A DNA stretch of 64,000 nt from Bradyrhizobium sp. 190 (GTDB lineage Bacteria; Pseudomonadota; Alphaproteobacteria; Rhizobiales; Xanthobacteraceae), in NCBI RefSeq assembly GCF_023073415.1, contig NZ_JADPJL010000008.1:620001-684000 (forward strand), written 5' to 3'. Shown one piece after another: positions 26,269-34,691 of this stretch; position 1 is the first letter of the stretch; every line of letters begins with the position of its first letter. Under the pieces are notes generated by a model. It worked only from the letters and a program-made list of their open reading frames with translations, ran no database searches and was not told the DNA's origin. Both the position numbers and the translations under genes were made by a program.

Positions 26269-26958
26269 TCAGTCCTGCAGTTGCCAGCGGCCGATGACCC
26301 GAAACCGCGAGTTCGGGTTTTCCTGACGGCACAGGACAATCGCGTCGATCGCGAGCGGCCCGATGCCTGTTGCTGCAAACCTGCCGCGCAGCATCGCCAC
26401 GACCTGCTCGCGCCGTTCTACGGGAAGCCGTCCCGTCAGTGTCATGTGGAAGCGAAATTCTTCGAAGACGTAAGGGTAGCCCCAGCGATCGAGATAGTCG
26501 CGCTGCCGCGGCGTCAGCTTGTCGGGGTTTCGCCGCGCACGATCTTCCGGGCTGAGCGGCGCACGGAACGGATCGAATGCCTTGGTCGCCTCGGCGGCGA
26601 GCAGTTCGAGCTCTGCCGACGGTTCGGCCGGAATCACTGCGATGAAACCGCTGATCGAATCGACGACCGGTTGGATCACCGGCACAGGCCGGGCCAGATC
26701 AGCGAACAATTCGCATGCCGCAGCAAGCTGCGCCTCGGCCTTGCCGTCGGCCAGCGCCATCGGTGCCTTCAGCGTGGCATGAAAGCCGTATTTGCGGGGA
26801 TCCTGCGTCAGGTCGCGCCAGTCCAATGGGAGGCCATCCGGAAAGGGCAGTTCGTCGCCGCCATAGGCGTCGTAACCGAGCAGTGACGCGCCGAACCGGT
26901 CGAGCGCGCTGCCTTGCGCTGATGTGTAATAGATTGCGTAACGGGGATAATTTGCCAT
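26269..26958 (-). CDS. DUF1045 phosphonate-operon protein, 2H phosphoesterase type
   Basis: A 229-residue soluble protein from ATG 26958 (MANYPRYAIYYTS). It carries two histidine motifs, HATL at residues 60-63 and HMTL at 171-174, the signature of 2H phosphoesterases, which open cyclic phosphates. DUF1045 proteins are a recurrent companion of C-P lyase genes. No phnP gene is in this window, so this protein is a candidate to open 5-phosphoribosyl 1,2-cyclic phosphate. It is last in a leftward operon with the PhnM paralogue and the acetyltransferase. The family call is firm; the reaction is inference. Confidence 0.87.
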   Translation of the reverse strand: MANYPRYAIYYTSAQGSALDRFGASLLGYDAYGGDELPFPDGLPLDWRDLTQDPRKYGFHATLKAPMALADGKAEAQLAAACELFADLARPVPVIQPVVDSISGFIAVIPAEPSAELELLAAEATKAFDPFRAPLSPEDRARRNPDKLTPRQRDYLDRWGYPYVFEEFRFHMTLTGRLPVERREQVVAMLRGRFAATGIGPLAIDAIVLCRQENPNSRFRVIGRWQLQD

Positions 26959-26978
26959 CGCGCCAGAATAGGGCCGCC

Positions 26979-28172
26979 TCACGCGGCTGCAACTGCCTTG
27001 CGGGGAGCGACGGACGAACGGACGAGACGGTGCGCCTCCGTCAGATGGACCAGACGTCCCGCGGTAATGACTGCGACTACTCGCGGCCGCAGCGGCAGCG
27101 TGTCATCGACGAGAACGATGTCGGCGCGCTGTCCCGCGGCGAGCGTGCCGCGATCGGCGAGGCCGGCGGCGCGCGCCGGCGCCGACGAGATCAATTGCCA
27201 CGCCGCGGCCAGCGGCAGTACGCCGTCGGCCGCAAGCCGGAACACCGCCAGCAGCGGCGCTGGATAGTAATAGTCGGACGCCAGCACCGAACAGAGTCCC
27301 TTGGCGATCATGTCGGAGGCCTTGGTCCAGCCGGTGTGGCTGCCGCCGCGCACGACATTCGGCGCGCCGAACACGATGAAGTCGCCGGCTTCGGCGGCGT
27401 CGCGGGCGGTTTCCTCGTTGACCGGAAATTCGGCGATGGCAACGCCCTGCGCACGAAAGGCTTGCCGCATCGCCGGGCTTTCATCGTCATGCGAGAGCAT
27501 CCGGACATCAGCCGCGCGCGCGGCCTGCGCCAGCCGGGCGATCGAAGCCGGCACGTCGTGGCTGCGGGTGACCACGCTTTGCACCAGGCGGTCGAACGCC
27601 TCGTTGGTGAGCCCCGTGCGCTCAACCATTCGGCTGCGCTTCAGCGGCTTGGCGAGGCTGGCGACGGTCGAGTCCATGTGGTCGTTGAATGCGAACAGGT
27701 CGACGCGGCCTTCGGCCAGCCAGTCGATGATTTCGCCTTCCGCGTCGAGATTGTAGGTCTCGTGACGCAAATGGAAGCGGGTGTCCGCGGCGAGCTGCGG
27801 CCGCATCTGCTCGATCGCCTCCAGCAACTTCCGCGCATTGTCTGCGCTGCGAAGACCAGGCTCCCACGACCAGGTCGTGGCATGATAGACGGTCGTGATG
27901 CCGTTGCTGATGGCTTGCCGGTCGCTGTCGATCAGCGCCACATCGATCGGAAAATCGACGCCGGGACGCGGCATCATTTGCCGCTCAAAGGCATCGCCAT
28001 GCAGATCGACAATGCCCGGCAGCACCAGCAAGCCGCCGGCATCGATGTTGGGCGAACCATGGTTGTTGTCCGTACCCACGGCGACGATCTCGCGGCCGGC
28101 AATGCGCAATGTGGTTTCGAGGATCTCGTGGCCGAGCAGGGCCCGGCCACCTTCGATGAACAGTTCGGTCAC
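26979..28172 (-). CDS. PhnM-like amidohydrolase (second, divergent PhnM paralogue)
   Basis: A 397-residue amidohydrolase-superfamily protein from GTG 28172. Metal-site motifs DLHGD (His58, Asp60), HDDES and the C-terminal [13 protein letters not shown] and [11 protein letters not shown] are those of PhnM, alpha-D-ribose 1-methylphosphonate 5-triphosphate diphosphatase. It differs clearly from the canonical PhnM at 38173-39345: HGDAFE replaces HTDHLE and the central LMDHTPGQ region reads FNDHM. It is coupled to the acetyltransferase gene by a GTGA overlap. It may act on a different alkyl ribose triphosphate or be a back-up enzyme. Confidence 0.85.
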   Translation of the reverse strand: MTELFIEGGRALLGHEILETTLRIAGREIVAVGTDNNHGSPNIDAGGLLVLPGIVDLHGDAFERQMMPRPGVDFPIDVALIDSDRQAISNGITTVYHATTWSWEPGLRSADNARKLLEAIEQMRPQLAADTRFHLRHETYNLDAEGEIIDWLAEGRVDLFAFNDHMDSTVASLAKPLKRSRMVERTGLTNEAFDRLVQSVVTRSHDVPASIARLAQAARAADVRMLSHDDESPAMRQAFRAQGVAIAEFPVNEETARDAAEAGDFIVFGAPNVVRGGSHTGWTKASDMIAKGLCSVLASDYYYPAPLLAVFRLAADGVLPLAAAWQLISSAPARAAGLADRGTLAAGQRADIVLVDDTLPLRPRVVAVITAGRLVHLTEAHRLVRSSVAPRKAVAAA

Positions 28173-28831
28173 GATGCGGCACTCTGGTTGAATTGCTGAC
28201 GGACGGATGCGGCGGCTTCGTACTTTTCGAGAAAGCCCTCGACATCGAGCTTGCGGAAATCGGGCAGGGCGCGGCGAAGCGTCTCGTGGTCCCAGTCCCA
28301 CCACGCGAGCTCTGCGAGCCGCCCGGCAATGGATTCGGGAAACCGCCGCTTGACCGGCCGGGCCGGGTTGCCTGCAACGATCGTGTAGGCGGGGACGTCC
28401 TTGGTCACGATCGCGCCGGCCGCGACCACTGCGCCGGTGCCGATCGAGCGGCCGGGCAGAATGATCGCGCCGTGGCCGATCCAGACGTCATGGCCGATAC
28501 GGACGTGATGCCCGCGCCGCCATGCAAAGAAGTCGGCATCGTCGCTCTCGCCCGGAAAATAGCTGCTGGCGCGGTAGGTGAAATGCGCCTGCGACGCCCG
28601 GTGCATCGGGTGATTGCCCGGGTTGATCCGTGTCATGGCCGCGATCGAGCAGAATTTCCCGATCGTCGTGTAGGTGATCTGCGCGTCGTTCACGACGTAG
28701 GAATAGTCGGCCATCGTGACTTCGAGCAGGATGGTTCGTGCGCCGACCTCGGTGTAGGCGCCAAGCTGGCAGTCGCGTACCGACGCGGAGGGATCGACGG
28801 CCGGTTCAGTGGAAAGCATCTTGCCGGCCAT
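28169..28831 (-). CDS. phosphonate-operon hexapeptide-repeat acetyltransferase
   Basis: A 220-residue left-handed beta-helix transferase. Hexapeptide repeats run through residues 15-165 (for example [55 protein letters not shown]), with the NPARP motif of the xenobiotic acetyltransferase branch. This subgroup is regularly found with C-P lyase genes and may acetylate aminoalkylphosphonates, as PhnO does in enteric bacteria, though by a different fold. It heads the leftward operon and follows a near-perfect Pho box. ATG 28819 is an alternative start. Confidence 0.88.
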   Translation of the reverse strand: MAGKMLSTEPAVDPSASVRDCQLGAYTEVGARTILLEVTMADYSYVVNDAQITYTTIGKFCSIAAMTRINPGNHPMHRASQAHFTYRASSYFPGESDDADFFAWRRGHHVRIGHDVWIGHGAIILPGRSIGTGAVVAAGAIVTKDVPAYTIVAGNPARPVKRRFPESIAGRLAELAWWDWDHETLRRALPDFRKLDVEGFLEKYEAAASVRQQFNQSAAS

Positions 28832-28893
28832 CGGCAGCGTCCTTCAGCAATCGAGGGAAGATCATCAGCGTGCGCTCGTCTTCGATGCGCTTG

Positions 28894-28911
28894 ATGACAG
28901 GATCATGACAG
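28894..28911 (-). promoter_or_regulatory. near-perfect Pho box
   Basis: On the minus strand the sequence reads CTGTCATGATCCTGTCAT, two exact CTGTCAT heptamers spaced by 4 bp, the 11-bp repeat pattern bound by PhoB. A weaker third unit may lie just outside at 28916-28922. It is oriented toward the leftward acetyltransferase-phnM-DUF1045 operon, 63 bp before its start codon. Confidence 0.85.
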
Positions 28912-28960
28912 ATGCGTGACGTCGGCCAGCACTGTGGACGAACGCCGCACCGCAGCAGTC

Positions 28961-28978
28961 GTGTCACACAACTGTTAG
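28961..28978 (+). promoter_or_regulatory. candidate Pho box of phnC
   Basis: Plus-strand GTGTCACACAACTGTTAG has two CTGTCAT-like heptamers (5 of 7 matches each) with a 4-bp spacer, in the right orientation and 46 bp before the phnC start. It is weaker than the neighbouring box on the other strand. Confidence 0.55.
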
Positions 28979-29024
28979 ATCGAGCCGGTAGCCATGCTCC
29001 ACGACCGGAACTCTGGAGCAGTGC

Positions 29025-29840
29025 ATGCTGGTGGTAGAAGGTTTGACGTGCCGGTTCGGCACCAAAGCCGCAGTGGATAACGCGTCATTCTCGATCGCGC
29101 CCGGCAGCTTCGTCGGCGTGATCGGCCGCTCCGGCGCCGGCAAGTCCACGCTGCTTCGGATGATCAACCGCCTCGCTGAACCTTCCGAAGGACGAATTCT
29201 GTTCGAAGGCGTAGACGTGACCGCACTGCGGGGCAAGGATCTGCGGCAGTGGCGTGCGCGCTCGGCGATGATCTTTCAGCAGTTCAATCTGGTCGGCCGG
29301 CTCGACGTGCTGACTAACGTGCTGATGGGAAGGCTTGCCGATATGCCGTCCTGGCGGTCGCTGACGCAGCTTTGGCCGGAGGAGGACAGGGCGCTGGCGA
29401 TGTCGGCGCTCGAGCAGTTCGACATGGGCTCGCTCGCCGCGCAGCGAGCCGACCAGCTGTCGGGCGGCCAGCAGCAGCGCGTCGCAATTGCACGCGCCCT
29501 GGTGCAGAACCCGGAAATCATTCTCGCCGACGAGCCGATCGCATCCCTCGATCCCCGCAATACAAGGGTGGTCATGGACGCCCTGCTGCGCATCAACAAG
29601 CACTTCGGCATCACCGTGATCTGCAATCTGCACTCGCTGGACCTGGCGCGGAACTACTGTGACCGACTGATCGGCATGTCGGCTGGCCGGGTGGTGTTCG
29701 ACGGTGCGCCGGCGAAATTGACCGATCAAATCGCGCGCGAGCTTTACGATCTCGAGGCCAACGAAGTGATGGGCACCACGTCAGGCGAGGCGCCCGCCGA
29801 TTCGACCATTCCGGCTCTCGGCACCGCGGCCGCGGCCTGA
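29025..29840 (+). CDS. phnC: phosphonate ABC transporter ATP-binding protein
   Basis: A 271-residue ABC ATPase. Walker [10 protein letters not shown] lies at about residues 32-40, the [15 protein letters not shown] signature at about 145-159, and Walker [14 protein letters not shown] follows. [21 protein letters not shown] is typical of PhnC. It energises phosphonate import through the PhnD binding protein and the two PhnE permeases encoded next. First gene of the rightward transport operon, behind a candidate Pho box. Confidence 0.95.
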   Translation: MLVVEGLTCRFGTKAAVDNASFSIAPGSFVGVIGRSGAGKSTLLRMINRLAEPSEGRILFEGVDVTALRGKDLRQWRARSAMIFQQFNLVGRLDVLTNVLMGRLADMPSWRSLTQLWPEEDRALAMSALEQFDMGSLAAQRADQLSGGQQQRVAIARALVQNPEIILADEPIASLDPRNTRVVMDALLRINKHFGITVICNLHSLDLARNYCDRLIGMSAGRVVFDGAPAKLTDQIARELYDLEANEVMGTTSGEAPADSTIPALGTAAAA

Positions 29841-29918
29841 GTACTTGCGTCCAATTATCAGTGCGCACTGCGGAACGCTGCAGGCGATCGACTTCTGTTT
29901 CAGAAAAGAGAGGGTGTC

Positions 29919-30857
29919 ATGATCAACCGTCGTATGATTCTTGCCAGCGCTGCGGCGCTGGCCTTCACGGCTACCGCCGCTTCGGCGCAGGACTGGAAGG
30001 GTAAATATCCCGAACTGACCTTCGCGGTGGTGCCGGCCGAGAACGCCTCGGGCGTCACCGAGCGTTGGTCGCCGTTCGTCACTTATCTGTCCAAGGAACT
30101 CGGTGTGAAGGTCAATCTGCGCATTGCCAACGATTACGCCGCCGTCATCGAAGGGCAGCGCGCCGGCAATATCCACATCGCGAGCTATGGTTCGGCGTCG
30201 TTTGCGCGTGCGCGGCTGACCGGCGTCAAGACCGATGCCTTCGCCAACGACATCAATTCCGACGGCAGCACCGGCTATTATTCGGTGTTCTTCGTCAAGG
30301 CGAGCAGCCCTTACAAGTCCATCGATCAACTCAAGGGCAAGAACCTCGGACTGGTAGATCCGAATTCCACCTCGGGTAACAACGTTCCCCGCTTCGAACT
30401 CGACAAGCTGGGCATCTCGGACGCCGACGGCTATTTTGGCAAGGTCGTCTTCACTGGCAGCCATGAAAACGCAATGCTGGCGCTGACCCAGGGCACCGTG
30501 GAAGTCGCGGCCAACCAGTGGACGACCGACAATGATTCGACGCTTGCGCAGATGCTGAACAAGGGCATGCTGAAGAACGCGGACGGCACGCCGATGAAGA
30601 AGGATGATTTCCGGATCATCCACAAGTCTGCGCCGATCCTCAATGGACCCTATGCGTATAGCTCCGAACTGCCGGATGATCTGAAGGCCGCGATTGCCAA
30701 GGCGTTCGCTGACAGCCCGACCAAAGACAAGGCGGCTTTCGATCGCCTGTCCGACGGCCAGAAAAAGGCTTTCAATCCCGCCACGACAAAGGATTGGGAC
30801 GGCATGATCGACCTGATCAAGTTCGTCGACAATCTCCGCAAGAAGAAGGCGTCTTGA
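29919..30857 (+). CDS. phnD: phosphonate ABC transporter substrate-binding protein
   Basis: A 312-residue periplasmic binding protein with a signal peptide (about residues 1-23, ending TAASAQ). PhnD features include FAVVPAENASGVTERW, LVDPNSTSGNNVPRFEL, the phosphonate-contacting Ser/Thr loop, and VFTGSHENAMLALTQG. It captures alkylphosphonates in the periplasm. It is separated from phnE by a Rho-independent-type hairpin. Confidence 0.95.
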   Translation: MINRRMILASAAALAFTATAASAQDWKGKYPELTFAVVPAENASGVTERWSPFVTYLSKELGVKVNLRIANDYAAVIEGQRAGNIHIASYGSASFARARLTGVKTDAFANDINSDGSTGYYSVFFVKASSPYKSIDQLKGKNLGLVDPNSTSGNNVPRFELDKLGISDADGYFGKVVFTGSHENAMLALTQGTVEVAANQWTTDNDSTLAQMLNKGMLKNADGTPMKKDDFRIIHKSAPILNGPYAYSSELPDDLKAAIAKAFADSPTKDKAAFDRLSDGQKKAFNPATTKDWDGMIDLIKFVDNLRKKKAS

Positions 30858-30875
30858 GCGTAGCGTAAAAAACTG

Positions 30876-30910
30876 AAGCCGGGTCGAGATGACCCGGCTT
30901 CTCTCTTTTT
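30876..30910 (+). terminator. Rho-independent-type terminator between phnD and phnE1
   Basis: A 10-bp perfect stem (AAGCCGGGTC / GACCCGGCTT) with a 5-nt loop, followed by CTCTCTTTTT. It lies inside the phnCDE operon, so partial termination would keep binding protein in excess of permease. Confidence 0.8.
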
Positions 30911-30937
30911 AACCGCGCCAATGACAATGAAGATGCA

Positions 30938-31822
30938 ATGACCGTCGCCGTTCCCGTGTTGCCGAGCCAGCAGCTTGCTGCCTTGAACGAGACCTATCGC
31001 GCGGCGATGATGCGCAAGCGCATCCGGTTTGCGCTGGCTTCGGCGATATTCGTGGCCGCCCTGATGATTGCTGCGATCGGCGCGGAAGTTAGTCCCGGGA
31101 CGTTCGTCGCCAAGATCGGAAACTTCGTTAGCTATTTCGATCGTATTGCCACGCTGGAGAGCGGCGCAAGGGTCTGGTCCGATATCGGTGAGTGGTTCTG
31201 GGGCTGGCAGAAATGGTTGACGCTGCTCGGCGAGACCATCCTGATTAGTTACGTCGGCACCCTGGCGGGGGCGATCCTCGCTTTTGCCCTTAATTTTCTG
31301 GCCGCGGACAATACTTCGCCTGCGCCCTGGCTGCGTTTCGCGGTCAAGCGGCTGATGGAGTTTTGCCGTACCGTTCCCGACATCGTGTTCGCGCTGATCT
31401 TCGTGATGGCGTTCGGCCTGGGCCCGATGGCCGGCGTTCTCGCCATCATGATCCATTCGGTCGGCGCGCTCGGCAAGCTGTACTCCGAGATCGTCGAGAA
31501 CATCGACATGAAGCCGGTCGAAGGGGTGCGCTCGACCGGCGCGAGCTGGATTTCATGCATGTGGTTCGCTGTCGTGCCCCAGATCGCGGCGGGCTTTGCC
31601 AGCTACACGCTGCTGCGGTTTGAGATCAACGTCCGCGGCGCCTCGGTGATGGGCTTCGTCGGTGCCGGCGGCATCGGCCAGGAGCTCGTCGTTGCGATCC
31701 GGAAATTCTACTATTCCGACGTCAGCGCGATCCTGCTGATGATCGTCGTCACCGTGTTTGTCATCGACATCGGCACCGGCTGGGTGCGTGGACGCTTATT
31801 CGGCAAGGATGTGCGCGCATGA
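30938..31822 (+). CDS. phnE: phosphonate ABC transporter permease 1
   Basis: A 294-residue inner-membrane permease with about six helices. The N-terminal helix (about residues 28-49), the LISYVGTLAGAILAFALNFLAA core, FCRTVPDIVFALIFVMAFGLGPMAGVLAIM and the EAA-like loop GASWISCMWFAVVPQI mark the BPD_transp_1 family. The C-terminal GFVGAGGIGQEL motif is typical of PhnE. It pairs with the second PhnE gene overlapping by 4 bp. Confidence 0.94.
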   Translation: MTVAVPVLPSQQLAALNETYRAAMMRKRIRFALASAIFVAALMIAAIGAEVSPGTFVAKIGNFVSYFDRIATLESGARVWSDIGEWFWGWQKWLTLLGETILISYVGTLAGAILAFALNFLAADNTSPAPWLRFAVKRLMEFCRTVPDIVFALIFVMAFGLGPMAGVLAIMIHSVGALGKLYSEIVENIDMKPVEGVRSTGASWISCMWFAVVPQIAAGFASYTLLRFEINVRGASVMGFVGAGGIGQELVVAIRKFYYSDVSAILLMIVVTVFVIDIGTGWVRGRLFGKDVRA

Positions 31823-32667
31823 GCCTCTTGCCGCCGCCGGAACGCGAGCGTCTCCGCGCACAATATCCCGATGTCTTCGCCCGACCGGCTTCCGCGCGGC
31901 TGGCGACGCCGGCCATGATCCTCGCGGCAGCCGCCATTTTCGCGTTCGGCCTGGTCGATCTCGACTTTTCGCCGGCGCGGCTCCTTGCGGGTTTTCATCA
32001 GCTCGGCTGGATCACGATGATGATGATCCCGCCCGATCCGGGCTCCTCGCTGCCAGCCTATCTGGTCGCACTGGGCGAAACCCTGTCGATCGCGCTTTTG
32101 GGCACTACCATAGGAGCGCTGGTTGCTTTGCCGGTCAGTCTGTTGGCGGCGCGGAATATCGTGCCGTCAGGTATCTTCCGGTTTCCGGTCCGACGCTTCC
32201 TCGATTCGATCCGCGGGGTGGATACGCTGATCTGGGCGCTGGTGTGGATCAACGTCGTTGGCCTCGGACCGTTCGCCGGCGTGCTGGCGATTGCGGTGGC
32301 GGATTTCGGCGCGTTCGGCAAATTATTTTCCGAGGCCATCGAGGCCGCCGACAAGAAGCAGGTCGAGGGTATCAGGGCTTCCGGCGGCAACGCGCTGCAT
32401 GAAATACGCTTCGGCCTGATGCCCCAGGTGCTGCCTGTCATCGCGGGGCAGGTGCTCTATTTCATCGAATCGAATACCCGCTCGGCCACCATCATCGGCA
32501 TCGTCGGCGCCGGCGGCATCGGCCTGCAGTTGGCCGAACAGATCCGGGTGCTGGAATGGCAGAAGGTCTCGTTTCTAATCTTGATGATTCTGGTCGCGGT
32601 GGCCGCGATCGACTGGATCTCGGGCAAACTGCGCTTTGCCATCATCGGGCAGCGGGCGCTGGCGTAG
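31819..32667 (+). CDS. phnE: phosphonate ABC transporter permease 2
   Basis: A 282-residue PhnE-family permease, paralogous to the preceding gene. It shares SLLAARNIVPSGIFRFPVRRFLDSIRGVDTLIWALVWINVVGLGPFAGVLAIA and GIVGAGGIGLQL. Two different PhnE proteins probably form a heterodimeric channel, as in many rhizobia. Starts with ATGA overlap to phnE1. A palindromic repeat follows the stop. Confidence 0.93.
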   Translation: MSLLPPPERERLRAQYPDVFARPASARLATPAMILAAAAIFAFGLVDLDFSPARLLAGFHQLGWITMMMIPPDPGSSLPAYLVALGETLSIALLGTTIGALVALPVSLLAARNIVPSGIFRFPVRRFLDSIRGVDTLIWALVWINVVGLGPFAGVLAIAVADFGAFGKLFSEAIEAADKKQVEGIRASGGNALHEIRFGLMPQVLPVIAGQVLYFIESNTRSATIIGIVGAGGIGLQLAEQIRVLEWQKVSFLILMILVAVAAIDWISGKLRFAIIGQRALA

Positions 32668-32673
32668 TTGCTC

Positions 32674-32760
32674 CGTAGGGTGGGCAAAGCGAAGCGTGCC
32701 CACCGTCTCTCCGAAATCGTGGCGCTAATGGTGGGCACGCTGCGCTTTGCCCACCCTACG
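32674..32760. repeat. long palindromic intergenic repeat (GTAGGGTGGGCAAAG type)
   Basis: Two 31-bp arms (32674-32704 and 32730-32760), beginning CGTAGGGTGGGCAAAGCG, are inverted and match at 30 of 31 positions around a 25-bp spacer. This is a dispersed palindrome type familiar from Bradyrhizobium intergenic regions. It lies between the convergent phnE2 and phnF genes, where a folded RNA could end transcription from both sides. Confidence 0.85.
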
Positions 32761-32765
32761 AACCG

Positions 32766-33494
32766 TCAGCTATTCTCCACCAAAAATTCCACGCGCTCCG
32801 CGGCAAAGCGTGAGCGCTTGGTCACCAGCGGTTTGCCGTCGGTGTCGACGTCGGTAGCGTCGACCACCAGGATCGGGCGTCCGAGCGCGAGGTCGAGCCG
32901 CGCAGCGTCAGTCCCGTCCACGATGGCGGCGGTGATTCGTGTGGAGGCACGGCGAAAATCCCGGATACCGTAATGCGCCAGCAGCTTGGTCATCGAGCGC
33001 ACATTGGCGAACACTTTTCCGGCGTCAGGAAAGCGTCCGGCCGAAAGCCAGGTGGTGCTGACGCAGATCGGCGCGCGGTCGGCGAGCCGCACCGATTCGA
33101 TCCGGATCAGGGACGCTCCGGTCTTCAGTCCGAGTTCCCGCGCCAACTCGCGCGTGGCGGCTTCCTCGGTCGCGTCGATGAATTGGCCGCGCGGCTCCCT
33201 GCCGCCGGCGCCGACGATTTCGGAAAAACGCGTTCGAGAGTGCAGGGGGTAGGCGAGGCGCCCCGTCTCGACATAGGTGCCGCTGCCGCGCTCGGCGCGC
33301 ACCAGGCCACGTTCGGCAAGCGTGGCGAGCGCCCGGCGTACGGTGTGGCGGTTGACCCGATAGGTCTCGGCGATCTCGATCTCGCCCGGCAGCTTTTCGC
33401 CGGCAACAAAGCGGCCGTCGGCGATGCCGCGCTCGATGCCGTCGGCGACCTGCCGCCACAGCGCGACGCCGGAGGGCGTGTCCTGAACGCTCAT
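32766..33494 (-). CDS. phnF: GntR/HutC-family phosphonate operon regulator
   Basis: A 242-residue regulator. The N-terminal GntR winged helix (KLPGEIEIAETYRVNRHTVRRALATLAERGLV, about residues 34-66) is followed by a UTRA effector domain (about 85-235). PhnF proteins repress C-P lyase genes. The gene is divergent from phnG, and a strong palindrome between them is a likely operator, giving autoregulation too. Confidence 0.93.
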   Translation of the reverse strand: MSVQDTPSGVALWRQVADGIERGIADGRFVAGEKLPGEIEIAETYRVNRHTVRRALATLAERGLVRAERGSGTYVETGRLAYPLHSRTRFSEIVGAGGREPRGQFIDATEEAATRELARELGLKTGASLIRIESVRLADRAPICVSTTWLSAGRFPDAGKVFANVRSMTKLLAHYGIRDFRRASTRITAAIVDGTDAARLDLALGRPILVVDATDVDTDGKPLVTKRSRFAAERVEFLVENS

Positions 33495-33529
33495 GGAACG
33501 AAATGGGGCATGGGGGAAAAATCACCTCA

Positions 33530-33547
33530 TCGTCACGAATCTGTCAT
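33530..33547 (+). promoter_or_regulatory. candidate Pho box of the phnG operon
   Basis: TCGTCACGAATCTGTCAT contains one exact CTGTCAT heptamer and, 11 bp earlier, a 4-of-7 copy. It is oriented toward phnG, 61 bp upstream of its start. The second repeat unit is good and the first is weak. Confidence 0.5.
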
Positions 33548-33560
33548 GGCGCTTCGTTAT

Positions 33561-33588
33561 CAAGTTGTCTAGTATCATAGACAACTTG
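33561..33588. promoter_or_regulatory. PhnF-type operator palindrome
   Basis: Perfect 11-bp arms CAAGTTGTCTA and TAGACAACTTG flank GTATCA, giving a 28-bp dyad in the divergent phnF-phnG region, 20 bp before the phnG start. Symmetric sites of this size are bound by HutC-type GntR dimers, so PhnF is the obvious candidate ligand. The downstream position relative to the Pho box suits repression. Confidence 0.8.
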
Positions 33589-33608
33589 AGTCCGGCAAGG
33601 TCGATGTG

Positions 33609-34082
33609 ATGGCGGGTAACGAAAGTCTGGCAAACGAAAACGGCGGGCAGGCGCGGCGCAAGGCCGTGATGGCGGTGCTGGCTCATTCCGCAACGGCCGA
33701 CATCGCCGGGCATCTCGCGACGCTCGCGTTGCCGGTGCACGAAGACCTGCGCGCGCCCGAGAACGGGCTCGTCATGGTGCGCGGCCGCGTCGGCGGCGAC
33801 GGTGCGCCGTTCAACCTCGGCGAGGCAACGGTGTCGCGCGCCGCGGTGCGGTTGTCGACGGGTGAGGTCGGATTCGGCTACACGCTGGGCCGCGACCGGG
33901 AGAAGGCCAGGCTGATCGCGCTGTGCGACGCCATGGTGCAGTCGGTTGAACTCGCCGGCGCGATCGAAGCCCAGGTCGTCGCGCCGCTGCGTGCGGCGAT
34001 GATCGAAAGGCGAAACCGCAAAGTCGCGGAAGCGGCGGCAACACGGGTCGATTTCTACACACTGGTGCGGGGTGAGGGTTGA
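33609..34082 (+). CDS. phnG: C-P lyase core subunit PhnG
   Basis: A 157-residue subunit of the PhnGHIJ core complex. RRKAVMAVLAHSATADIAGHLA, GLVMVRGRVGGDGAPFNLGEATVSRAAVRL and the G.GY.LGRD...A...AL motif are typical. With PhnI and PhnH it helps couple phosphonate to ATP-derived ribose triphosphate. ATG 33609 is used; GTG directly before it is an alternative. Confidence 0.94.
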   Translation: MAGNESLANENGGQARRKAVMAVLAHSATADIAGHLATLALPVHEDLRAPENGLVMVRGRVGGDGAPFNLGEATVSRAAVRLSTGEVGFGYTLGRDREKARLIALCDAMVQSVELAGAIEAQVVAPLRAAMIERRNRKVAEAAATRVDFYTLVRGEG

Positions 34083-34083
34083 C

Positions 34084-34689
34084 ATGACCAGCGTTGCCGA
34101 ATTGCCCGCAGGATTTGCCGACAAGGTATTGTCGGCGCAATCCGTCTTCCGGTCCGTGATGGATGCGATGGCGCGCCCCGGCAGCGTTCAAGGTATCGCG
34201 TCTGCGGCTGGCGCGCCCGTCGGGATGATGCGTGGCACGGCCGCCATAGCGTTGACCCTGTTCGACCACGATACGCCGGTCTGGCTCGACAGCCGGATGT
34301 CGGCGACGCCGGAAGTTGCCAAATGGCTCAAGTTCCACACCAGCGCACCGGTCGTTGCGGATTCGTCGGTCGCCAGTTTTGCGCTGGTGGGCGATCCCGA
34401 AAACCTTCCGTCGCTCGATCGCTTCGCGTTCGGTAGCAATGAATATCCGGACCGCTCGACGACGCTGATACTGCAGGTCGAAAGCCTGACGGATGGCCCC
34501 GTGGTCGAGTTGCAAGGCCCCGGCATCGACGGAACGGCGGCGCTGAGCGCTTCGATCCAGCCGCAGGATCTGTTCGAGCGGCTGGCCATAAACGCCGCGC
34601 TGTTCCCGCGCGGCATCGATGTCGTGCTGGTCCATGACGATTCCATCGTCGCCATACCGCGCACGACGCGGCTCGTGAGGGGAGGCTGA
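34084..34689 (+). CDS. phnH: C-P lyase core subunit PhnH
   Basis: A 201-residue PhnH protein. The FRSVMDAMARPG motif near residues 23-34 and the C-terminal FPRGIDVVLV.....AIPRTTRL match the family. It is a structural subunit of the C-P lyase core, dimerising at the complex centre. It starts directly after the phnG stop and ends 2 bp before phnI. Confidence 0.94.
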   Translation: MTSVAELPAGFADKVLSAQSVFRSVMDAMARPGSVQGIASAAGAPVGMMRGTAAIALTLFDHDTPVWLDSRMSATPEVAKWLKFHTSAPVVADSSVASFALVGDPENLPSLDRFAFGSNEYPDRSTTLILQVESLTDGPVVELQGPGIDGTAALSASIQPQDLFERLAINAALFPRGIDVVLVHDDSIVAIPRTTRLVRGG

Positions 34690-34691
34690 CC

